From Streptomyces canus 299MFChir4.1 (lineage in GTDB: Bacteria; Actinomycetota; Actinomycetes; Streptomycetales; Streptomycetaceae): a stretch of 64,000 nucleotides of DNA. Location of the stretch: contig NZ_KB911597.1 of NCBI RefSeq assembly GCF_000383615.1, forward strand, positions 1 through 64,000, read 5' to 3'. Made by a program: the position numbers and the translations under genes. Shown one piece after another: positions 9,330 to 17,958 of this stretch; within the stretch, counting starts at the first letter, position 1, and each line of letters begins with the position of its first letter. The notes under the pieces are model-generated. The model did not search any database. It was not told the origin of the DNA and saw only the letters and a program-made list of their open reading frames with translations.

Positions 9330-10025
9330 ATGCCGGTAGCGATCATCACGGGGGCCTCGAAGGGGCTGGGGCGGGCGCTCGCGGAGGCGCTGGCCGCGCG
9401 GGGCTGGGACCTGGTGCTCGACTCGAGGACGGCGGAGGTCCTGAAGGAGACGGCGGCCGCGCTCGCCGGGCACGGGACCCGGGTGACGGCGCTGCCCGGG
9501 GACGTCACGGATCCGGCGCACCGCTCCGAGCTGGTGGCGGCGGCCTTGAGGCTCGGTGGCGTCGATCTGCTGGTGAACAACGCGAGCGCGCTGGGCGCCG
9601 AGCCGCTGGCCCGCCTTGAGGGGCTGCCCCTGGACGGGCTGCGCCGGGCGCTGGAGGTGAACGTCGTGGCCGCCCTGGGTCTGGTGCAGGAGGCGCTGCC
9701 GCTGTTGCGGGCCTCGGAGGCCGGCACGGTGATCACGGTCAGTTCGGACGCCGCCGCCGAGGCCTATGAGACGTGGGGCGGCTACGGGGCGTCGAAGGCC
9801 GCCCTGGACCACCTCACGGCGGTGCTGGGCGTGGAGGAGCCGGGGCTGCGGGTGTGGGCCGTCGATCCCGGGGACATGGCGACGGACCTGTACGCGGCGG
9901 CCGTGCCCGACGACCAGGATCCGCGGCCGGAGCCGGCGAGTGTGGTGCCGGCGTTCCTGCGGTTGCTGGACGAGCGGCCGGTGAGCGGGCGGTACGGGGC
10001 CCCGTCGCTGCTGGAGGGGCGATGA
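9330..10025 (+). CDS. Short-chain dehydrogenase/reductase
   Basis: 231-residue SDR with the cofactor loop TGASKGLG near the N-terminus, NNAS in the middle and the YGASK active-site motif (Tyr and Lys). The ATG at 9330 is preferred; an in-frame GTG at 9306 sits directly on top of an AGGAGG and is too close to use it. The stop overlaps the queA start (ATGA), so the two genes are coupled. Substrate unknown. Confidence 0.87.
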   Translation: MPVAIITGASKGLGRALAEALAARGWDLVLDSRTAEVLKETAAALAGHGTRVTALPGDVTDPAHRSELVAAALRLGGVDLLVNNASALGAEPLARLEGLPLDGLRRALEVNVVAALGLVQEALPLLRASEAGTVITVSSDAAAEAYETWGGYGASKAALDHLTAVLGVEEPGLRVWAVDPGDMATDLYAAAVPDDQDPRPEPASVVPAFLRLLDERPVSGRYGAPSLLEGR

Positions 10026-11098
10026 CACTCGCCGTGCGCGTACCGGAAGAGCTGTCGGCGCGGGTGCCGGCCGAGCAGCGTGGGCCCGGGCTCGACCGGG
10101 ACGCCGTACGGCTGCTGGTGTCGCGGGGCACCAACGTGTCGCACCACTCCTTCGGGGAGCTTCCTCTGCTGCTGCGGGCCGGGGACCTGCTCGTCGTGAA
10201 CACCTCCCCCACGCTGGCCGCGGCCGTCGACGGCCGGATCGGGCACGCGCGTGTGGTGGTGCACTTCTCCACGCGCGGGGACGACGGTCGGTGGGCGGTG
10301 GAGCTGCGGGATCCCGACGGGAGGGGCACCACGCGTGCGCGTGCGGGCGGGCCCGCGGGGACGGAGGTGCGGCTGCCCGGGGGCGGGCGGCTGGTCCTGG
10401 AGGAGGCGGTGAGCGGGCGGCTGTGGTGGGCCCGGGTGGACGGTGGGGACGTCCTGGGGCTGCTGCGGGAGCACGGGCGGCCCATTCGGTACTCGTACAC
10501 GGAGCGGGACCAGCCGTTGTCCGTCTACCAGACGGTGTTCGCGCTGCCGTCGCCCGACGGGGCGGGCAGCGCGGAGATGCCCAGCGCGGCGCGGCCCTTC
10601 ACCGCGCGGCTGGTGGCGGAGCTGGTGAGCCGGGGCGTGCGGTTCGCGCCGGTCACGCTGCACACGGGGGTGGCCTCGGCGGAGGCGCACGAGCCGCCGT
10701 ATCCCGAGCGGTTCTCGGTGCCGGAGGCCTCCGCGCGGCTGATCAACGCGGCGAGGGCCGGGGACGGCCGGGTCGTCGCCGTCGGGACGACGGCCGTGCG
10801 GGCCGTGGAGTCGGCGGCCGGGGCCGACGGAGTCGTACGCGCGCGTGCGGGATGGACGGATCTCGTCGTGACCCCCGAGCGCGGGGTGCGGGTGGTGGAC
10901 GGGCTGCTGACCGGGCTGCACGAGCCGGAGGCCTCGCATCTGCTGATGCTGGAGGCGGTCGCGGGGCGGGCGGCGATCGACCGCGGGTACGAGCAGGCGC
11001 TGCGCCGGAACTACCTGTGGCACGAGTTCGGCGACATGCATCTCCTCCTGCCGCAGGAGGGTCCTCACACAGAGCATTGCGGCCGCAACTGCCGGTGA
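10022..11098 (+). CDS. queA: QueA-like S-adenosylmethionine:tRNA ribosyltransferase-isomerase
   Basis: 358 residues. The QueA fold is visible in the early LVVNTSPTLAAA segment, GRPIRYSYT, YQTVFALPSPDGAGSAEMPS, HTGVA and GTTAVRAVES, and the late NYLWHEFGDMHLLL. QueA moves the ribosyl part of SAM onto preQ1-modified tRNA to make epoxyqueuosine. No other queuosine gene lies nearby, and the coupled upstream gene is an SDR of unknown use. The usual DxSRLPA entry motif is replaced here by SPTLAAA, so a divergent substrate is possible. Confidence 0.85.
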   Translation: MTLAVRVPEELSARVPAEQRGPGLDRDAVRLLVSRGTNVSHHSFGELPLLLRAGDLLVVNTSPTLAAAVDGRIGHARVVVHFSTRGDDGRWAVELRDPDGRGTTRARAGGPAGTEVRLPGGGRLVLEEAVSGRLWWARVDGGDVLGLLREHGRPIRYSYTERDQPLSVYQTVFALPSPDGAGSAEMPSAARPFTARLVAELVSRGVRFAPVTLHTGVASAEAHEPPYPERFSVPEASARLINAARAGDGRVVAVGTTAVRAVESAAGADGVVRARAGWTDLVVTPERGVRVVDGLLTGLHEPEASHLLMLEAVAGRAAIDRGYEQALRRNYLWHEFGDMHLLLPQEGPHTEHCGRNCR

Positions 11099-11300
11099 GG
11101 CTGCTGTGCGCCGGATGTGAGGCCGCACATAGGGCGCAGATCACGTACTAGGTGAAATAGGAGACAAGACCCTCCTGCATGAGCGGGACAGACGTTCCGG
11201 TCTGTCCTGATTTGCCCTCCCCCGGTCCACTACCCGGGGTCGTACGTCACACCTTTGCCGGGTGGTTTTGCGCCAGCTAAGAATGGCCAACGTCGCTCAG

Positions 11301-11323
11301 CGCCGCGGGTTCCGCCCGCGGCG
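11301..11323 (+). promoter_or_regulatory. Leader hairpin upstream of secreted SLT-domain gene
   Basis: Perfect stem CGCCGCGGG (11301-11309) with CCCGCGGCG (11315-11323) and a 5-base loop, followed by TTTGT. It lies 75 bases before the start codon of the transglycosylase-like gene. Just upstream is an AT-richer patch (GTGGTTTTGCGCCAGCTAAG, about 11262-11281) that could pair in alternative ways. The layout suggests a structured 5' leader or attenuator. Confidence 0.55.
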
Positions 11324-11397
11324 TTTGTGCCGGAAGCACCCGTGTCCGACACCGGACAGCGAGCGACCTCCGCGCTATTCGAAGAGGTCCATCCCGC

Positions 11398-12156
11398 ATG
11401 CCCAAGAATCCTTTCACCCGTGGTCATAGTCGTGCGCTGACCAAGCGCCACAAGATCGCCGCCGCCGGAGTCGCCACGCTCGGTGCCGCCGCCATCGCCT
11501 TCAGCGCGGTTCCCGGCAACGCGGAGACCACGACGTCCGAGGCGGCCACCTACTCGGCCCCCGTGAAGTACTCCTCCGAGCAGCTCAAGGGCCTCCAGGC
11601 GGACGTCAGCGAGCAGCTCGCCGCCAAGGCCCTGCAGAGCAAGGCCGCCGAGGCTAAGGCGAAGGCAGAGGCTGCGGCGAAGGCAAAGGCCAAGGCCAAG
11701 GCCGCGACCGCCGCGAAGAAGAAGGCCGCCGCGGCCGCGGCCGCCAAGAAGGCCGCGCACGCCCGCAAGGCCAAGGAGGCCGCGAGCCGGGCCGCGCACC
11801 GCGCCAAGCTGAAGGCCGCGGTGCACCGGAGCTACGCCAACAACCTGGACGGCTGGATCAAGCAGTCCCTGGACATCATGAAGTCCAAGGGCATCCCGGG
11901 CAGCTACAACGGCCTGTACCGCAACATCATGCGGGAGTCCTCGGGCAACCCGAACGCGATCAACAACTGGGACATCAACGCCATCAACGGCATCCCGTCG
12001 AAGGGCCTGCTCCAGGTCATCCCGCCGACGTTCCAGGCGTACCACGTCGCGGGCACGTCCTGGAACATCTACGACCCGGTCGCCAACATCACCGCCGCCG
12101 CGAACTACGCGGCCGACAAGTACGGCTCCATGGACAACGTGAACAGCGCGTACTGA
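11398..12156 (+). CDS. Secreted transglycosylase-like SLT-domain protein
   Basis: 252 residues: signal peptide (about 1-41), a highly Ala/Lys-rich low-complexity helix (about 75-140), then a C-terminal SLT-type lysozyme-fold domain. The catalytic glutamate is in NIMRESSGNPNAINNWD, followed by GIPSKGLLQVIPPTFQAYHV. Such proteins cut peptidoglycan glycan strands during growth or development. The Ala/Lys spacer is probably a rod through the cell wall. The gene ends at a strong terminator shared with the convergent FHA-ABC gene. A structured leader precedes it. Confidence 0.9.
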   Translation: MPKNPFTRGHSRALTKRHKIAAAGVATLGAAAIAFSAVPGNAETTTSEAATYSAPVKYSSEQLKGLQADVSEQLAAKALQSKAAEAKAKAEAAAKAKAKAKAATAAKKKAAAAAAAKKAAHARKAKEAASRAAHRAKLKAAVHRSYANNLDGWIKQSLDIMKSKGIPGSYNGLYRNIMRESSGNPNAINNWDINAINGIPSKGLLQVIPPTFQAYHVAGTSWNIYDPVANITAAANYAADKYGSMDNVNSAY

Positions 12157-12181
12157 GGTCGCGCGGACCTCTCGTACGCAC

Positions 12182-12212
12182 AAGGGCGGCACCCGGTCGG
12201 GGTGCCGCCCTT
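12182..12212. terminator. Bidirectional hairpin terminator
   Basis: Perfect 13-bp stem AAGGGCGGCACCC (12182-12194) with GGGTGCCGCCCTT (12200-12212) around a 5-base loop. It lies between convergent genes, with T-containing flanks on both sides. Confidence 0.88.
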
Positions 12213-12231
12213 CGCCGTCGTACGGCAGGGA

Positions 12232-14892
12232 TCACTTGCGCATGACCTCGGGCTCGTGGCGGCGCAGGAAGCGGGAGACGAGGAACCCGCAGACGACGCC
12301 GATGGCGATGAGGGCGATCATGTTGAGGCCCCAGGTGCTGACCGCGTGGTTCCACAGCGGGTCGGTCGTGTCGCCCGGTTTGACGGGCGGGTTGACCTTG
12401 TTGAAGTCCAAAGTGGCGCCCGCGGCGGCGACCGCCCAGCGTGACGGCATCAGATACGAGAGTTCGTTGACGCCGAGAGTGCCGTGCAGGGTGAACAGAC
12501 ACCCGGTGAAGACGACCTGGACGATCGCGAACATGACCAGCAGCGGCATGGTCTTCTCGGACGTCTTCACGAGCGCGGAGATGATCAGCCCGAACATCAT
12601 CGAGGTGAACCCGAGCCCCATGATCGGCAGGCACAGTTCCGCGAGGGTGGCGTTGCCGAGGACCAGCCCTTCCTTCGGCAGTCCGCGGCTGGCGAAGCCG
12701 ATGAGGCCGACCATCAGCCCTTGCAGGATGGTGATCACGCCCAGGACGACCACCTTGGACATCAGGTACGCCGAGCGGGACAGGCCGGTGGCGCGCTCCC
12801 GCTCGTAGATCACCCGTTCCTTGATCAACTCACGGACGGAGTTGGCCGCGCCGGCGAAACAGGCGCCGACCGCGAGGATCAGCAGGACGGTGGTGGCCGT
12901 GCTGTTCGGCTCGGGAAGCTTGGTCCTGGGGTCGATCGGCTTGGGCAGCAGGTTGTCGCCGAAGTCGATGAGCAGGCTCACCGAGCCGAGGACGAGCGGC
13001 AGGATCACCGTCAGGGCCAGAAAGCCCTTGTCGGACGCGATGACCGAGACATAGCGGCGCACGAGTGTGCCGAACTGGCCCGTCCAGCGCTGCGGCTTCG
13101 GCGGCTTCATGCCCTGCATCGGAGGCATCTGTACGGACTGCGGGGCAACGGCGTCTATGTCCGCGGCGTACATCTGGTAGTGCTGCGAGCCCTTCCAGCG
13201 TCCGGCCCAGTCGTAGTCCCGGTAGTTCTCGAAGGCGGAGAAGACGTCGGCCCAGGTGTCGTAGCCGAAGAAGTTCAGCGCCTCCTCGGGCGGCCCGAAG
13301 TAGGCGACAGCGCCACCGGGGGCCATCACGAGCAGCTTGTCGCACAGGGCCAGCTCGGCCACGGAATGGGTGACGACGAGGACCGTGCGGCCGTCGTCGG
13401 CGAGGCCGCGCAGCAGTTGCATGACATCGCGGTCCATGCCCGGGTCGAGGCCGGAGGTCGGCTCGTCGAGGAAGATCAGGGACGGCTTGGTCAGCAGCTC
13501 CAGGGCCACGGAGACGCGCTTGCGCTGGCCGCCGGAGAGGGCGGTGACCTTCTTCTCCCGGTGGATGTCGAGCTTCAGCTCGCGCAGCACCTCGTTTATG
13601 CGGTGCTCGCGCTCCTCGCTCGTGGTGTCGGCGGGGAAGCGGAGCTTGGCCGCGTACTTGAGGGCCTTCTTGACGGTCAGCTCCTTGTGCAGGATGTCGT
13701 CCTGCGGGACCAGACCGATGCGCTGGCGCAGCTCGGCGAACTGCTTGTAGAGGTTGCGGTTGTCGTAGAGGACGTCGCCCTGGTTGGCCGGCCGGTAGCC
13801 GGTGAGTGCCTTGAGCAGCGTCGACTTGCCGGAACCGGACGGTCCGATGACCGCGATCAGGGACTTCTCCGGGACGCCGAAGGAGACGTCCTTGAGGATC
13901 TGCTTGCCGCCGTCGACCGTGACGGTGAGGTGGCGGGCGGAGAAGGAGACCTCGCCCGTGTCGACGAACTCCTCCAGACTGTCGCCGACGATCCGGAACG
14001 TGGAGTGGCCGACGCCGACGATGTCGCTCGCGCCGAGCATCGTCGAGCCACCCTTGGGGATCGGCTGGCCGTTGACGTACGTGCCGTTGTGGGAGCCCAG
14101 GTCGCGGATCATCATGCGGCCGTCGGGCATCGAGTGGAACTCGGCGTGGTTGCGGGAGACCTGCAGGTCGGAGACGACCAGGTCGTTCTCCAGGGCGCGG
14201 CCGATGCGCATGATGCGGCCGATGGTGAACTGGTGGAACGTGGTCGGACTGCGGTCGCCGTAGACCGGCGGCGCGCCCGCGCCGGCACCGCCGTCGGCGC
14301 CGGGGCCCTGCTGCTGCGGAATCCTCTGCGGCGGCTGGTGCGCGTACGACTGCGGCTGCGACTGCGGCTTCGACTGCTGCCGGGGCTGCGGTTGCGGCCA
14401 GCCGGATGGCGCGGCCTGTGGTGATGCCTGGTACGGGGCCTGATGGGGTGTCTGGTGCGGAGCCTGGTGTGGTGTCTGGTGCGGAGCCTGTTGTGGGGCC
14501 TGCTGCGGGGTCTGCTGGGCCCAGCCCGGGTTCGCGCTCTGCGCGGCGTACGGCTGCTGCCCGGGCTGCGGCTGTACGTCCGAGGCCGCGGCGCCGGAGA
14601 GGCTCAGCAGCGGGCCGTCGCTCGCGTTGCCCAGGTGGACGGCCGCGCCGGGGCCGATCTCCGTCTCGTGGATCCGCTGGCCGCGCACGAACGTGCCGTT
14701 GGTGCTGCCGTGGTCCTCGATGACCCAACTGCGCCCGCTCCAGCTGATCGTGGCGTGCCGCCAGGACACCCTGGCGTCGTCGAAGACGATGTCCCCCTGC
14801 GGATCGCGTCCAAGGCTGTACGGCCTGGACGGATCGAGCGTCCAGGTACGTCCGTTCGCTTCCAGTACGAGTTCCGGCACTCCAAGCCCCAC
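12232..14892 (-). CDS. FHA-FHA-ABC exporter (ATPase fused to ABC-2 permease)
   Basis: 886 residues in one chain: FHA domain 1 (about 20-80, SLGRDP...STNGTFV), a Pro/Gln-rich linker with APHQTPHQ repeats (about 105-185), FHA domain 2 (about 220-285, GRALENDLVVSD...SHNGTYVNG), an ABC ATPase (about 310-530, GPSGSGKST, LSGGQRKRV, LIFLDEP) and a six-helix ABC-2 permease (about 620-875). FHA domains bind phosphothreonine, so export is probably switched by Ser/Thr kinases. The layout matches mycobacterial Rv1747. GTG at 14892 is the start (GGGGG eight bases upstream). The longer open frame upstream runs antisense through the divergent gene. Confidence 0.9.
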   Translation of the reverse strand: MGLGVPELVLEANGRTWTLDPSRPYSLGRDPQGDIVFDDARVSWRHATISWSGRSWVIEDHGSTNGTFVRGQRIHETEIGPGAAVHLGNASDGPLLSLSGAAASDVQPQPGQQPYAAQSANPGWAQQTPQQAPQQAPHQTPHQAPHQTPHQAPYQASPQAAPSGWPQPQPRQQSKPQSQPQSYAHQPPQRIPQQQGPGADGGAGAGAPPVYGDRSPTTFHQFTIGRIMRIGRALENDLVVSDLQVSRNHAEFHSMPDGRMMIRDLGSHNGTYVNGQPIPKGGSTMLGASDIVGVGHSTFRIVGDSLEEFVDTGEVSFSARHLTVTVDGGKQILKDVSFGVPEKSLIAVIGPSGSGKSTLLKALTGYRPANQGDVLYDNRNLYKQFAELRQRIGLVPQDDILHKELTVKKALKYAAKLRFPADTTSEEREHRINEVLRELKLDIHREKKVTALSGGQRKRVSVALELLTKPSLIFLDEPTSGLDPGMDRDVMQLLRGLADDGRTVLVVTHSVAELALCDKLLVMAPGGAVAYFGPPEEALNFFGYDTWADVFSAFENYRDYDWAGRWKGSQHYQMYAADIDAVAPQSVQMPPMQGMKPPKPQRWTGQFGTLVRRYVSVIASDKGFLALTVILPLVLGSVSLLIDFGDNLLPKPIDPRTKLPEPNSTATTVLLILAVGACFAGAANSVRELIKERVIYERERATGLSRSAYLMSKVVVLGVITILQGLMVGLIGFASRGLPKEGLVLGNATLAELCLPIMGLGFTSMMFGLIISALVKTSEKTMPLLVMFAIVQVVFTGCLFTLHGTLGVNELSYLMPSRWAVAAAGATLDFNKVNPPVKPGDTTDPLWNHAVSTWGLNMIALIAIGVVCGFLVSRFLRRHEPEVMRK

Positions 14893-15118
14893 TGAGTAGT
14901 CCCCCGCATTGCCCCCGTCACAGGGAGTGTAGGGATGTCGAACATCGTCGGGAACTATTTCAGGATCCCCTCCTGACCGAAAGCCGAGCCCCGAGAACAC
15001 CACGTTCGCGCGCTTCGGCCGGTTCCGTTGACGGGGTTGAAACCGACCCGGAGAGTGGGTAATCCACGCGAGGGGGACTAGCGCGGTCTCGGCCGCGCCG
15101 CGGATCGGGGGGTCTGCC

Positions 15119-17764
15119 ATGAGTGCGTCCAGGGGCGTCGAGAGCACGAAGCGCGGCGTGCGGCTGCCGTGGGGAGACATCCTGCTGTCCGCCATAGCCG
15201 CCGTGAGCTGGGCGTTGATCGGGATGGCTGGTGCGGCCGCGCTCGGACTGCATCTGCTGGAGGCCGATTCCGCGGCCTCGCTGGGCCCGATGACCGCGGC
15301 TGTTGTGGCCCTTGCGGCGGGTGGTTCGGTGACGCCCTCCGGCGATGTGTCCGCGTTCGGGCTGACGGGGGCGCAGGCGGCGACCGCCATCGAGATCACG
15401 CCACTGGGCGTCAGCCTGGTCGGTGCGGTGCTTATGTCCTGGTTCTTCCTGCGGTCCCTGCGGGGGGCCGGGGCGGTGATCGCGCCGTCCGAACTCCTCG
15501 CGCGCGCGGGCTCGGTGGTCGTCCTGTTCACGGTGATGATGGGCGGGCTGGCCTGGGCGGGGCACGACGTCATCACGATCGACGGAGGTGCGCTGGGGCT
15601 CGACAAGCTGCCCGGCGCGGGTGGTGGCGGGGGCGGCGGTCTCGACATCCCCGGGCTGGGGGACGTCGGGGACATCGGCGGCCTGCTGCCGGACCGGATC
15701 GGCAACCTCGTCGACGCGAAGGCCGCGGTCGGCTTCACGGTGGACACCGCGCCGACGCTGCTCGGCGGGCTCGGCTGGTCGGCCGGGATCCTGCTGGTCG
15801 CGCTGCTGGCGTCCCGTCGTACGCCGCTGCCGCCCGGCTGGGAGGCCGTGCACCGCGTCGTACGGCCGGCGGTCTCCGCGCTCGTGACGGTGCTGCTGGT
15901 CGCGGTGGCCGCGGGGCTCTCGGCGGCGGCGTACGCGGCGATCGGCGACGACCACCCCAAGCGGATCGCGGGCGCGGCGCTGCTCGGGGCGCCGAACGGG
16001 GTGTGGCTGGGCATCCCCATCGGCCTCTTCGTCCCCTTCGACGGCCGGGCGACGGGCGTCCTGACGAACTTCCTCCCCGCCCCCTTGGACCGACTCCTCG
16101 ACTCGGACTCCGACCAGTCGATGACACTGGGGCGCCTGGCGGAGCTGGACGGGCGGGTGTGGCTGCTGGGGGTGGGGGCGGCGCTGATGATGCTGCTGGC
16201 GGGGGTGCTCACCGCTGTGCGGACGCCGGTGGGGGTGAGTCACGAGGTCGCACGGGATCCGGGAGCGCTTGGTTTCGCGGGCCGGTGTGCGGTGCGGCTG
16301 GGTGTCGCGACCGCGTTGGCGTTGCCGCTGCTCGCCTGGCTGACGGAGGTGTCGGTGGACGCCTCGCTGTCGGTGCTGGGGTTCGACGCGTTCGGCGCGG
16401 GTGTCCGGCTCCGGGGTCAGCTCGGCATGGCGGTCCTGCTCGGAGCGCTGTGGGGAGCGGGCGCGGGCGCTGCGGGGGCGCTGCTGGCGCGGGCGACGGG
16501 GGCGGCGGGGTCTCGGGCGGCGGGGTTGGCACTGGGTGACTCGGCGGGGGGTCTTGGTGCCGGGGCGGGGGTCGGTGCGGGTTCTGGTGTCGGGGCGGGC
16601 GCTGCGGGGGCGTGGGGGGCTGGGGCGGGTGCTCCTCATGGGGGCGGGGCTGGTGCGGACGCCGGTGGCGCCGGGACGCCCTGGGGGGAGGCAGCCGGGG
16701 TCTACGGGGGTGGGGCGGGGACTTCCGGAGGCGGGCCAGGAAGGTACGAGGGCACGGGTGGCTCGTACGACGACGTGTCGCGGTCCTATGAAGGCGGGGC
16801 GCGGTCCTATGAGGGGGGCGCGGCCGGACCCTACGGCGGTGAGGTGGGGCCATACCGAGGTGAACCGGGGACCGATCGCAGCGGGGCACGTCCCTACGAC
16901 GCAGGTACGGCCGGACCGTACGGCGACGAGGCCGCGCCACACCGCGACGGCCCAGGAACCGATCGCGGCGAGGCACGCCCCTACGACGAGGACGCCTCCA
17001 GGCAGTACAGCGGTGAGACGGGGCCACACCACGGCGGGCCAAGGGCCGATCGCGGCGAGGCACGCCCTTACGACGAAGGCACGGCCAGGGCGTTCCGCGG
17101 TGTGGCGAGGCCCGATGGCGGCGGGGAGGATGCCTATCGAGGTGAAGCGGGCGCGCAGGGCGGTCTGGGCACAGCTCACCCCGGTCAGGCGAGGTGGCCC
17201 GGCGGGGAGGCGCAGTCACGAAGCGGCGAGGCCGGGGCGCAAGGCGGTGGTGCCGCGTCGCGCGGTGGTGAGCCGGAGTCGCAGAGCGGCGAGGCCGGAA
17301 CCTCTCGCGGTGAAGTCGGGCCGTACGTGCCCGGTACGCCTTATCGGCCGCCCAATGCGGCTACCAACCCGTACCTGCGGGTCCCGGACGAGTTGCGGGG
17401 GCCCGGGGACGCACGGGCCGCCGGCCACGGTGGGCGGGCGCCGGGGGCTGAGGACGATCGGCCGGGCCAACGTCGGGGGGAGCAGGGACCGGAGGGCTCG
17501 GGAGAGGGCAGCGATCGGCCTCAAGACGCGGTGCCCCCTCCTGAGGAGAGCGCTCGGCCTACGGCGGGGCCGCGTCGGCCCGACGGTTCGCCGCCGCCCG
17601 ACGAAGGCAACGTCTACGGCGCCCCTACGATGGCCCGACCGATCGACCAGCCCCGTCGTTCACCGCGCCGACGCGCTGGGGGCGAAGGCCCGCAGTCACC
17701 ACCGCCGCCGCCTCCCCCACCCCCGCCACCGCCACCCCCCGGGAAGCCGAAGGGACGGCGCTGA
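15119..17764 (+). CDS. Streptophobe family membrane protein with long repetitive tail
   Basis: 881 residues. The N-terminal half (about 20-480) has roughly ten hydrophobic segments and the segment GNLVDAKAAVGFTVDTAP typical of this Streptomyces-restricted family. The C-terminal 400 residues are low complexity: Gly/Ala-rich, then Tyr/Gly/Arg/Asp-rich repeats (see separate entry), then a 14-proline run before GKPKGRR. The tail is probably disordered and cytoplasmic or wall-facing; I cannot tell which. Divergent from the FHA-ABC gene over 226 bases, which suggests shared regulation. Function unknown. Confidence 0.85.
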   Translation: MSASRGVESTKRGVRLPWGDILLSAIAAVSWALIGMAGAAALGLHLLEADSAASLGPMTAAVVALAAGGSVTPSGDVSAFGLTGAQAATAIEITPLGVSLVGAVLMSWFFLRSLRGAGAVIAPSELLARAGSVVVLFTVMMGGLAWAGHDVITIDGGALGLDKLPGAGGGGGGGLDIPGLGDVGDIGGLLPDRIGNLVDAKAAVGFTVDTAPTLLGGLGWSAGILLVALLASRRTPLPPGWEAVHRVVRPAVSALVTVLLVAVAAGLSAAAYAAIGDDHPKRIAGAALLGAPNGVWLGIPIGLFVPFDGRATGVLTNFLPAPLDRLLDSDSDQSMTLGRLAELDGRVWLLGVGAALMMLLAGVLTAVRTPVGVSHEVARDPGALGFAGRCAVRLGVATALALPLLAWLTEVSVDASLSVLGFDAFGAGVRLRGQLGMAVLLGALWGAGAGAAGALLARATGAAGSRAAGLALGDSAGGLGAGAGVGAGSGVGAGAAGAWGAGAGAPHGGGAGADAGGAGTPWGEAAGVYGGGAGTSGGGPGRYEGTGGSYDDVSRSYEGGARSYEGGAAGPYGGEVGPYRGEPGTDRSGARPYDAGTAGPYGDEAAPHRDGPGTDRGEARPYDEDASRQYSGETGPHHGGPRADRGEARPYDEGTARAFRGVARPDGGGEDAYRGEAGAQGGLGTAHPGQARWPGGEAQSRSGEAGAQGGGAASRGGEPESQSGEAGTSRGEVGPYVPGTPYRPPNAATNPYLRVPDELRGPGDARAAGHGGRAPGAEDDRPGQRRGEQGPEGSGEGSDRPQDAVPPPEESARPTAGPRRPDGSPPPDEGNVYGAPTMARPIDQPRRSPRRRAGGEGPQSPPPPPPPPPPPPPPGKPKGRR
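16838..17098 (+). repeat. Three in-frame 87-bp tandem repeats in streptophobe tail
   Basis: The core ACCGATCGCRGCGRGGCACG recurs at 16871, 16958 and 17045 (the last begins GCC instead of ACC). The spacing is exactly 87 bp, or 29 codons, and each copy encodes (T/A)DRxxARPYD. Copies two and three are nearly identical over 30 bases. This looks like recent tandem duplication inside the gene. Confidence 0.85.
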
Positions 17765-17958
17765 CCGGCACACACACCCGCACGGCGCCGCCGCGCACGC
17801 GGGACCCCGCCGACGCCCCGGCGCCCAGCCCCCCTCCCGCCGTCCGCCCGTCTCCCGCCCGTAAAGATCTCGCCACCCGCTCGACACCGAGTGTTCCGTG
17901 TCCGTCAGACGGACCGCGGGAGCGGAAGGCACTGGGTGCCGGATACGGTGGAGGCACC

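Noticed and set aside
11099..11397. c-di-AMP (ydaO) riboswitch before the SLT-domain gene
   Set aside because: I could not find the conserved GGGGA...GGGGUGAAUCC and GUCAGCUAACCUC boxes; only a partial CAGCTAA similarity. Reported instead as an unidentified structured leader.
15119..17179. Very long open frames on the minus strand opposite the streptophobe gene, including extension of the FHA-ABC frame to 16212
   Set aside because: They are shadows in extremely GC-rich DNA. The real FHA-ABC protein starts at GTG 14892 with a ribosome site, and the plus strand has a coherent membrane protein.
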